DNA of 64,000 nucleotides, taken from contig JAGRGB010000089.1 of NCBI GenBank assembly GCA_020445745.1, forward strand, positions 20,419 to 84,418, given 5' to 3'. Numbering within the stretch: the first letter of the stretch is position 1; the number at the start of each line of letters is the position of its first letter. The notes beneath the pieces were generated by a model. The model was not told where the DNA came from and searched no databases. It saw only the letters and a list, made by a program, of their open reading frames with translations. The position numbers were made by a program, and so were the translations under genes. Of the stretch, positions 17,801 to 24,108 are shown piece by piece. The DNA is from Rhodocyclaceae bacterium (GTDB lineage Bacteria > Pseudomonadota > Gammaproteobacteria > Burkholderiales > Rhodocyclaceae).

Positions 17801-18097
17801 GCGCGTCGGCGCGAAGACGTCGTCGGAATTGATGATCGCGAGGATCTCCCCGCGCGCCGACTGCAGCCCTTCGTTCAGCGTCGTGTGGGCGCCCCGGTTG
17901 TGCTCATGACGGGACGCCGAGATGCGCGGGTCCTGGCGGGCCGTGATCACCGACCAGCTGTCGTCGCCCGATGCATCGTCGATGACGATCAGCTCGAGGT
18001 CCGCGTAGGTCTGTTCGAGTACGCTGCGAATCGCCTCATCCACGAATCGGGCGTGGTTGAAGCAGGGCATCACGATACTGACGCGCGGGCTAGTCAA
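14828..18097 (-). CDS. GT2 glycosyltransferase - coiled coil - HAD hydrolase fusion
   Basis: A 1089-residue multidomain protein. Residues 5-215 are a GT2 domain (VSIVMPCFNH, IVIDDASGDD, INSDDV as the DxD at about 90-93). Residues about 255-365 are helical, including four to five consecutive heptads of the form R-x-R-W-I-x-x (291-325). Residues 418-640 are a HAD domain: motif I DIFDT (Asp424/Asp427), motif II VSDMY (Ser546), motif III Lys near 581 and motif IV HVGDN. Residues 650-1050 are a C-terminal region (FFFRYGRDVLGPAF, RTFFLARDGYLFHRIF) matching what is known for COG5610-type predicted hydrolases. TTG at 18097 is chosen because AAGGAG sits ten bases upstream; an in-frame ATG at 18139 lacks a ribosome site. 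It presumably builds and trims or phosphate-edits a glycan; the substrate is unknown. Confidence 0.82.
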   Translation of the reverse strand: MTSPRVSIVMPCFNHARFVDEAIRSVLEQTYADLELIVIDDASGDDSWSVITARQDPRISASRHEHNRGAHTTLNEGLQSARGEILAIINSDDVFAPTRIEHCVAAIDAGAELVGSDIELIDPGGEPVREHWWLDAYGQLKRALDENGDWTATLLEGNVFMTTSNFVFDRACWDDCGPFEDLRFVHDYAYLMRALDAGKHFAWLDAPLLRYRLHESNTISENPLNANFEAAALLRRFAPKLASSDARHAARLSHLCSQWQRTESYIDEIHKALRHQRLVEQEGNWRRLVDDRERWIAQRDAMIADRNRWIEDRNRWIAERDERIRRMAADHAQAADRARQTIEQQHGWLEEKDHAIRDLHTQVHDLRFSRSFRLGHALLAPARSIRAAARRLGGADGPKRVRHLAAFRRQVEQGLPRLRCVSFDIFDTLLGRCIEPPELVHRRVAEHLRQRLPEPPSIERIEAARREVEAELRQAALAEGTDHECHFDPLVEGWVARLRGEADPDLCREIQALELDLEATALFVKPGVRELLAWLRDRRLRVVAVSDMYLGRDHVKALFERLGLDALVDEIYMSAEFGLGKYSSRLHQAVLRLEGLGPEQMIHVGDNLHSDAMAPARIGVRTCFLDDRRERNRRRNQSLSAEMATCGGMWPGRQFFEVVATRIANTPADHDDAFFFRYGRDVLGPAFCTFTLGLIERLRAFAPDRTFFLARDGYLFHRIFDLWRSEGFAADMPAGDYVYASRRVVSSAAVADGMTHEQAVVAFYNPKQQGLLSVLKTYGLDPADFIDRAAAHGFESIDERVEDWQDPRLLAFLADDDVQARIRDHGDVARALLHDYFAQIGFLSAERAALVDIGWNGTIQKFMQQSFGADGHYPDVRGFYFALVTGLHGDFEGSDRLEGLMLDMRRGNPFERACFDFEELFEQGARSPEATTIGYVRQGDRVSPRLKHDDAPDRRGELACNPLIDALQAGVLCHARHFVAAQRLTGMGFETLKPYVLGLLERAVAYPTPEEVDNIRRLVHTEDFGHDHVLDLAGAPLAWRDLISPARMRRKLHLSPWPYAQAAHLATGLPAWLLRVLQLRRFRRQHGGN
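17146..17229 (-). repeat. Four tandem 21-bp repeats encoding heptads
   Basis: Units at 17146-17166, 17167-17187, 17188-17208 and 17209-17229 each start CGATC and encode one seven-residue turn (R-x-R-W-I-x-x or a variant) of the coiled coil in the GT2-HAD protein. A weaker fifth unit precedes them. The in-frame 21-base period would allow the coil length to change by slippage without a frameshift. Confidence 0.75.
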
Positions 18098-18219
18098 CGC
18101 GGTGGGCTCCTTTGGCGCGAGTCGGTGGCGGCATCGCATGCGTGCGTGTTACGCAGGCGCGACAGTGTCTCATGACCGTTGCACTGCATTCCATCCGGGG
18201 GGTTTTCGAGTCGGCGGAC

Positions 18220-21200
18220 TCACGAGAAGCGCAGGCGACCGCGATTGCCGTCACCACGCTCCCAGATGCGCCTGAGCGGATTCGACCGGACCTGCAGCGG
18301 GCGGCGGATCTGCCAGTTTGGGCTGTTCGGAGACAGGTTGGGGCTGAAGTAGGGGTCGCCGCTGTGGAAATAGGCGTCCCAGCGCTGACGAAAGACGGCC
18401 GTGTCGCCGGGGTGGGGGTCGCCCTCGCCCGAGCGACCGCGCGAGTAGGACTCGTGGTGCAGCAGCCGGGCATGGGGGCAGAGCACAACGCGATAGGCCC
18501 GTTCGCGCAGGCGCAGGCACAAGTCGACGTCGCCATAGCCGACCGCAAGCCTCTCGTCGAAGCCGCCGATCTCCGCGAACACTTCGCGGCGCATCAGCAG
18601 GCAGGCCGCGGTCACCGCGGAAACTTCGCGGCTTGCGATCAGCGAGCCCATGTAGCCCTGATCGACATTCGCGCCACCGGTCTTGCGGAAGCGGCCGAGG
18701 TTCTCGGCGATTCCGCAGGCGGCGACCACCACCCCGGCGTGTTGCAGCGTGCCGCCGTCCGGGTAGAGGAGCGCCGCGCCGACCGCGCCGACGTCCGGCC
18801 TGGCGGCGAGCTCGAGCATCTTGCCGAGCCAGCCCGGCTCGATCGCCTCGACGTCGTTGTTGAGGAACAACAGATAGTCGAATTCCTTCGGCACCGCGGC
18901 AACCGCCTGGTTGTTGAGGCGGGCGAAGTTGAAGTCGCCGCCCTGGCGCAGGCAACACACCCGGTCGCCGAGCGAGCGGAAGTAGGCGAGTGCGTCGGCT
19001 TCGTCCGAGGCGTGGTCGACCAGAAAGATGCGTGCTTCGACGTCGGCGCAGGTGGCCTCGATGCTGTCGATGCAGGCCGCGACGATCCTGGCCTGGTTGC
19101 GGGTCGGCACGACGATCGCGACCCGTGCTCCGGCCGGGGGCGGGTAGCGTGTTTCGAAGAAATTGAAGCTCGGCCCTGCCGACACCGCCGCCGTCTCGCC
19201 GCAACGGGCGATGTGGCGCTCGATGACGCCGCGCGACGTCTCCATCACCTCGCGCATGCGGGCGTGGCCTGCCGAACCCGGGTGGATGCGCCAGCGATAC
19301 AGAATCTCGGGCAGGTGCACGATCCGTCGCGCGTGTTCGCTGGCGCGCAGGATCAGATCGTAGTCCTGGGAGATGCGCAGGGACTCGTTCCAGCCGCCCA
19401 GCCGGCGCAGCAGCTCGGTCCTGAAGCCGACCAGATGGACGATGTAGGGGTGCGAGCGCAGGTACTCGGGCGAAAAGGCCGGGCGAAGGGCGAAATGTTC
19501 GGCGTGGATGCCGTCGGGGCCGACCAGCACCTCGTCGGAATACACGATGTCCGGATCGTCGCCGCAAACGCTTTCGGCGAAGCGCAGCAAGGCATGGGGC
19601 TCGACGAGGTCGTCGTGATCGGCGAGCAGGCAGAACTCGCCCGATGCCATCGCCAAGGCCCGGTTCGAGGCCTGGGAAACGCCGCCATTGGTGGCGGTGA
19701 AGCTGACCCGGATGCGCGGATCCATGCCGGCATGGCGGGCCAGCACGCGGCGCACGTGGGGGCGGGTCGATGCGTCGTCGGCGAGGCAGAGCTCCCAGTT
19801 CTGGTAGTACTGGGCGCGGATCGATTCGATCAGCGCGGTCAGCACCGGTTCGTCGGCGTCGAACACCGGCACCAGGATCGAGATCAGCGGCTGCCGCGGC
19901 AGGCTGGCCAGTTGTCGGACGTGATCGTCCCGCGCCGCGTCGCGGGATCGGCACCATTCGACGAACGCCTGCTGCACCGGCGTGCTTTTCCCGCCTTCAT
20001 CGTGCGGGCCGGGTGGTGGCGAAGGCGGCGGTGGTGCGGCCATCAAGGCCAGTTCCAGTCGCCAGCCGCGATAGCCACCGGCGCGCCAGCCGGCGAGCAG
20101 CGCGGTCGCGGCCATGACCAGGCGTGCGCGATCTCCGGTGATCGCCGTGAGCCACCGCGACAGCGTGCGCAATCGTCGTGCGTGGCGACCGAGCCAGCGC
20201 ACCGGCGTCGTCATCCGCCAACTGGTGGATGCATGCACTTCCGCGAGTCGCGTCGTCAGCAGTTCGGATCGAGCTTCTGCCGCCCGGCGCGCGTCGTGGT
20301 GCTGCGCGAGTTGCCTGCGCAGCCCGTGCACGATGGTCTGCATGTCGCGCAGACGGAGTTTCGTGGCCGCATGCGCGTCCTGTTCGCGCTGGTGACCTTG
20401 CCAACTTTCCTGCAAGTCGATCATCTGCCGGCCGACGGCGGAGGTCGGCCCGAACGGCGGCGGTGCGCCTGTCGGCGAGGACGGCCTACTCCGCATGCCG
20501 GAGTCGGGCAACAGGCGATGGTAGTCGGCCACCATCTGCGCGCGGCCTCTGCCCGGCAACGAGGCCAGATTGCTCCGCACCCGGGCCAGCGCGGCGGGGT
20601 CTGTCGACAAGCTCAGCAGCTTGTCGCGCAGCGCCGCGGGCGCGGGTTCGACGAGAAAGCCGGTTTCACCGTCGCGGATGCGTTCGGCGAAGGCGCCGAC
20701 ACGGGTCGCCAGCGTCGCGATGCCCGCAGCCTGCAGTTCGGTCAGCGTGTAGCTGTAGGTTTCCGGCCAGATGCTGAGCAGCAGGCCGAGGTGGGGGCGA
20801 ATGCGTTGCAGGTGGGCGTGCAAGCCCGAGGCTTCGTAGCGGGGCAACAGGCGGACGCGGGGATCGTCCGCAAACACCTCGCCGAGCGGGCCGCAGCCGA
20901 GCAGGTGCAGTTCGATGCGGGACGGCAACTGCGGAACCAGGCCCTGCAGCAGGCGCACGCCCTTGCTGACGGAGAGCATGCCCAGCACGACGATGCGGAA
21001 CGGTCCGGTGTGTGGCGCCGCGACCGCTTCGCCGCCTTGCACGACGTCGTCCTGGCCGTGGGGGATCGTCACGATCGGTGTTTCGGCGAGCATCGGCGCG
21101 ATCCGCCGCAGGTGGTGCGCCACGCAGTGGCTCGGCTGGACGACCGAGACCGGGCCCGCGGCGATCGCCTCGAGTACGGCGTCGCGCACCGCCAGCCTGG

Positions 21201-22584
21201 CCTCCGGCGGGTGGTCTCGGAACAGGTTGAAGTCGTGATTCTCGCGGGCGCAGTGCGACAACCGCTCGGGCGAGCAGTCCGGGCACAGGCCCCGGAAGTG
21301 GAGGTTGATGGCCGGACAGAACGGATAGTAGTCGTGCTGGACGAGGACCGTCGGCAGGCCGGTCCGCAGGGCATCGACCGAGTGCCCGATCAGGCTCGAG
21401 ACGAGGAGCGCATCGACGCCGTGCGCGGCGACGACCCGATCGAGTACCGCGCGATAGTCGGGATGGCGCACGGCGGTCGCCACGATCGGTGACCCCAGCG
21501 GGTAGATCTCGATCGGCGTGGCGAGGTCGTCGCCGTCGTGCAGCATCAGGCCGACGCTTGTCTGCCGGTCGCGACAGATCGGGCGCAGAACCAGATTGCG
21601 GCGCCTGCGGTCGGCTGCACAGAAATCCCGGCACCAGCGCTCGACGCCCCCGCCGAGGGCATGGATCAGATGCAGTTGGGTGAAGCGGGCGCCGACGGCA
21701 GCCGGGGCCGGGCGACGGGCGGCGATCGGCATCTCCAGCCCCCGCCGCCGCCGCGATTCGATCTCGAGCTCGACCGCGCGGCGCAGGTCTGCGGCGGGGT
21801 CCAGCATCAGATGACGGTCGACCTTCTGCTGGTAATCGGGGTGGCGTGCGCGGATCACCGCCTGGGCGGCCTCGCTGAGGGCCAGCTTGTCGGGACCGAA
21901 GCTCGCTCCGCCGGCATGGAAGACGAAGGTGTCCGCGCACAGCATGTGGCGCCAGCCGAGCGCACTCGCACGACAACAGAAATCTGCCTCTTCGCCATAG
22001 CCCCGCCCGAACGCCGCTTCGTCGAACAGCCCGGCGGCATCCAGGGCCGGGCGGCGGATGAACATGCAGGAGCCGACCGCCGTCGGCAGCTCGACACGGC
22101 GACCGCGATTGGTGTCCCGGAACACCCGGTCGAGCGCCGCCACGTCCAGGCCGTGCGGCATCGGATTGTCACGGCAGAACAGCGGGTAGCTGCAGATCGT
22201 CGCATTGTTGGAAAACGGCGTCGCGGTTGCGATGTGATCCTCGCTGTAGACACAGTCGCGTAGCCGGTCGAGCCAATCGTTGGCCACTTCCGTGTCGCTG
22301 TTGAGCAGTACCACGTCGCGATCCGGGTGCACCTGCATGCCGCGATTGACGCTGGCGACGAAGCCCAGATTACGGGTATTCCTGATCAACGTGACCCGCT
22401 CGTCGGCGCCGATTTCGTCCAGGTAGGCACGGATCGCGGCCTCCGGGCTGGCGTCGTCGATCAGCACGACATGGCTTTCCGAGCGCAGCCGGCCGGCGAG
22501 TACGCTCCCGATGCACCTGCGCGTGAGTTCGTACCCACGGTAGACGGGGATGATGATGTCGATGGTCCGCGTCGCAGGCTTCAA
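18220..22584 (-). CDS. Giant glycosyltransferase with GT2-GT4-GT2-GT2 domains
   Basis: A 1454-residue protein with four catalytic domains. GT2-1 (about 8-250) has IDIIIPVYRG and LNSDTE, with GYGEEADFC as the acceptor/base region. A GT4/GT-B domain (about 301-690) has the E-x7-E motif ETYSYTLTE near 608. A helical linker (about 715-800) ends in STSWRMTTPVRWLGR. GT2-2 (about 900-1130) has ISILVPVFDAD and ADHDD. GT2-3 (about 1185-1420) has VAIVVPTRNQ and FLNNDVE, with GYGDVDLCLR. It would assemble a repeating unit from several sugars. The open frame extends 91 codons upstream, but that part is Arg/Ser/Pro-rich and unlike protein. TTG at 22584 directly before KPATRTIDIII is the best start I see, without a strong ribosome site. 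Start uncertain. Confidence 0.85.
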   Translation of the reverse strand: MKPATRTIDIIIPVYRGYELTRRCIGSVLAGRLRSESHVVLIDDASPEAAIRAYLDEIGADERVTLIRNTRNLGFVASVNRGMQVHPDRDVVLLNSDTEVANDWLDRLRDCVYSEDHIATATPFSNNATICSYPLFCRDNPMPHGLDVAALDRVFRDTNRGRRVELPTAVGSCMFIRRPALDAAGLFDEAAFGRGYGEEADFCCRASALGWRHMLCADTFVFHAGGASFGPDKLALSEAAQAVIRARHPDYQQKVDRHLMLDPAADLRRAVELEIESRRRRGLEMPIAARRPAPAAVGARFTQLHLIHALGGGVERWCRDFCAADRRRRNLVLRPICRDRQTSVGLMLHDGDDLATPIEIYPLGSPIVATAVRHPDYRAVLDRVVAAHGVDALLVSSLIGHSVDALRTGLPTVLVQHDYYPFCPAINLHFRGLCPDCSPERLSHCARENHDFNLFRDHPPEARLAVRDAVLEAIAAGPVSVVQPSHCVAHHLRRIAPMLAETPIVTIPHGQDDVVQGGEAVAAPHTGPFRIVVLGMLSVSKGVRLLQGLVPQLPSRIELHLLGCGPLGEVFADDPRVRLLPRYEASGLHAHLQRIRPHLGLLLSIWPETYSYTLTELQAAGIATLATRVGAFAERIRDGETGFLVEPAPAALRDKLLSLSTDPAALARVRSNLASLPGRGRAQMVADYHRLLPDSGMRSRPSSPTGAPPPFGPTSAVGRQMIDLQESWQGHQREQDAHAATKLRLRDMQTIVHGLRRQLAQHHDARRAAEARSELLTTRLAEVHASTSWRMTTPVRWLGRHARRLRTLSRWLTAITGDRARLVMAATALLAGWRAGGYRGWRLELALMAAPPPPSPPPGPHDEGGKSTPVQQAFVEWCRSRDAARDDHVRQLASLPRQPLISILVPVFDADEPVLTALIESIRAQYYQNWELCLADDASTRPHVRRVLARHAGMDPRIRVSFTATNGGVSQASNRALAMASGEFCLLADHDDLVEPHALLRFAESVCGDDPDIVYSDEVLVGPDGIHAEHFALRPAFSPEYLRSHPYIVHLVGFRTELLRRLGGWNESLRISQDYDLILRASEHARRIVHLPEILYRWRIHPGSAGHARMREVMETSRGVIERHIARCGETAAVSAGPSFNFFETRYPPPAGARVAIVVPTRNQARIVAACIDSIEATCADVEARIFLVDHASDEADALAYFRSLGDRVCCLRQGGDFNFARLNNQAVAAVPKEFDYLLFLNNDVEAIEPGWLGKMLELAARPDVGAVGAALLYPDGGTLQHAGVVVAACGIAENLGRFRKTGGANVDQGYMGSLIASREVSAVTAACLLMRREVFAEIGGFDERLAVGYGDVDLCLRLRERAYRVVLCPHARLLHHESYSRGRSGEGDPHPGDTAVFRQRWDAYFHSGDPYFSPNLSPNSPNWQIRRPLQVRSNPLRRIWERGDGNRGRLRFS

Positions 22585-23024
22585 TTGGATTTCGTCTTTC
22601 CGGGTGGCCGATGTCCCGCCGCGAACGAGCCGGGTGCGCAGCGACGAGCGGCCGGTGACGGGACCGCAGCGATTATGCAACAGGCGGCGCGGTTGGGCCG
22701 AACCGGCCGCCGACTCGCCGCGGCGGGCCGGCAACAAGGGTGGGATGAACCCGCGCCGAGACCGGCAGGCCCGGCTTGATCTCGATCTCGTGTGCGACCG
22801 TGTCGTCGGCAAATGCTTTCCGGTGATCGCCATCGCTGCAGCGGTCGGAAACGGCATCGGCGGGCCGGCGTCGTCTCCGCGCCGGTCACCGTCGTTGCAT
22901 TTGGCATGAACGTTGCCCGCTTGGCGAATTGGCGGCAGGCTTGGTAAGCTGATGTCAGAGCAGGCCGGGACGGGTGTGAAGCGCTACAATCCCGGCGGTC
23001 TGTCACTTATTCGCGGAACTGCCG
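22585..23024. other. Intergenic region between the glycan locus and the FecR gene
   Basis: No convincing gene is visible in these 440 bases. The frames that cross it have Arg/Pro-rich compositions typical of GC bias. The only recognisable signal is GCGCTACAATC at 22981-22991, whose TACAAT resembles a -10 box facing the FecR gene. No good -35 is present. The same 11-mer recurs at 28248-28258 before the TusA gene. Confidence 0.5.
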
Positions 23025-23480
23025 ATGACGCTGACAACTGCTGTCCGCTGCTTGCTGCTGGCATGCGCGATCGCCTTGCTGGCGGGTGCCGCATCGGCGG
23101 ACGATGGCCCGATCGGATATATCAAGACCCATGCCGGTGCGGCCTTCGTCGTCTCCGGAGGCAAGGCTCTGGAGGCGGTTCCCGGCCTTGCGCTGCGCCA
23201 GGGCGACGTGCTTCGCACCGGTGACGACGGCCGCCTGGGCTTGACGCTGCTGGACAACACCGTGATGTCGGTCGGGCCGAACGCGGAGCTGGTCATCGAC
23301 GAGTACCTGTTCGAGCCCGGTAACGACAAGCTCGGCCTCGGCGTGCGGCTGCTGCGCGGCACCATGCAGTTCATCTCGGGCGTCATCGCCAAGCTTCGTC
23401 CGGACGCGGTCAAGGTGCGGACCGCCAGCGGAACGATCGGCGTGCGCGGCACGCGCTTCCTGGTGACTGCCGGGAACTGA
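23025..23480 (+). CDS. FecR-domain periplasmic protein
   Basis: A 151-residue exported protein with a signal peptide (about 1-25, ending GAASA) and a FecR-type beta domain. The FecR pattern is clear: GYIKTHAGAAFVV, LRQGDVLRTGDDGRLGLTLLDNTVMSVGPNAEL, then RTASGTIGVRGTRFLV. In classical systems FecR domains sit on anti-sigma factors, but free-standing periplasmic FecR proteins, often beside OmpA-like and CHASE2-cyclase genes, are common in proteobacteria and of unknown role. No sigma or TonB gene is nearby. An OmpA-like lipoprotein gene follows after three bases, so the two are co-transcribed. Confidence 0.85.
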   Translation: MTLTTAVRCLLLACAIALLAGAASADDGPIGYIKTHAGAAFVVSGGKALEAVPGLALRQGDVLRTGDDGRLGLTLLDNTVMSVGPNAELVIDEYLFEPGNDKLGLGVRLLRGTMQFISGVIAKLRPDAVKVRTASGTIGVRGTRFLVTAGN

Positions 23481-23483
23481 TCC

Positions 23484-24083
23484 ATGCGGTTTGCAAGAAC
23501 CTCCCGATCCGTACTGTTCGCCCTGCCGGTGCTCGTGCTGACGGCCTGTGCGCCCAAGTCGTGGGTGGTGCTGCTGCCCGACGAAGACGGCACGACCGGG
23601 CGGATCATCGTCAGCGGCGCCGAGGGCCAGGCCGAGGTCGCCGAGGCCGGCGTCGCCGCCTCCCTCGACCGTCCGTCACCGGAAACCTTCACGGTTACGC
23701 CCTATCGGATCGAGCAGACGTTCGGCGCAGCGCTCAAGGCGCAACCGGCGAAGCCGATCGTCTTCACGCTGTATTTCGAGGTCGGCGATGCCCGGCTGAC
23801 CGCCGAATCGGAGGCGCTCCTGCCGTCGGTGCTGGCCGAGGCCGCATCGCGACAAGGCGCCGACATCTCGATCGTCGGTCATACCGACACGACCGGCGAC
23901 GCGGTCGACAACGAGGCCCTGGGGATGCTCCGCGCCACCTTCGTTCGCGATTCCCTGGTGGCCGCCGGCCTGCGCCTCGAACGGATCTCGACCGAAAGCC
24001 ACGGCGAGGGCAACCTGCTGGTGCCGACGCCCGACGACACTCCGGAACCGTACAACCGGCGCGTGGAGGTTGTTGTCCGCTGA
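23484..24083 (+). CDS. OmpA-family lipoprotein
   Basis: A 199-residue lipoprotein with lipobox VLTAC (Cys22), a short linker region and a C-terminal OmpA-like peptidoglycan-binding domain (about 92-199). Landmarks are VFTLYFEVGDARLT, the core ISIVGHTDTTGD and the end PEPYNRRVEVVVR. In this fold the Asp of HTD and the Arg of NRR bind diaminopimelate of peptidoglycan. It should tie the outer membrane to the cell wall. It is translated right after the FecR protein, and the CHASE2 cyclase gene converges on it 25 bases downstream, a common three-gene neighbourhood. Confidence 0.88.
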   Translation: MRFARTSRSVLFALPVLVLTACAPKSWVVLLPDEDGTTGRIIVSGAEGQAEVAEAGVAASLDRPSPETFTVTPYRIEQTFGAALKAQPAKPIVFTLYFEVGDARLTAESEALLPSVLAEAASRQGADISIVGHTDTTGDAVDNEALGMLRATFVRDSLVAAGLRLERISTESHGEGNLLVPTPDDTPEPYNRRVEVVVR

Positions 24084-24108
24084 ACGCGGCGCCGGGAGCG
24101 ACCCACGC

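Noticed and set aside
22585-22857. N-terminal extension of the four-GT protein
   Set aside because: The 91 extra residues are Arg/Ser/Pro-rich without fold signals, and the GT2 domain begins right after the TTG at 22584.
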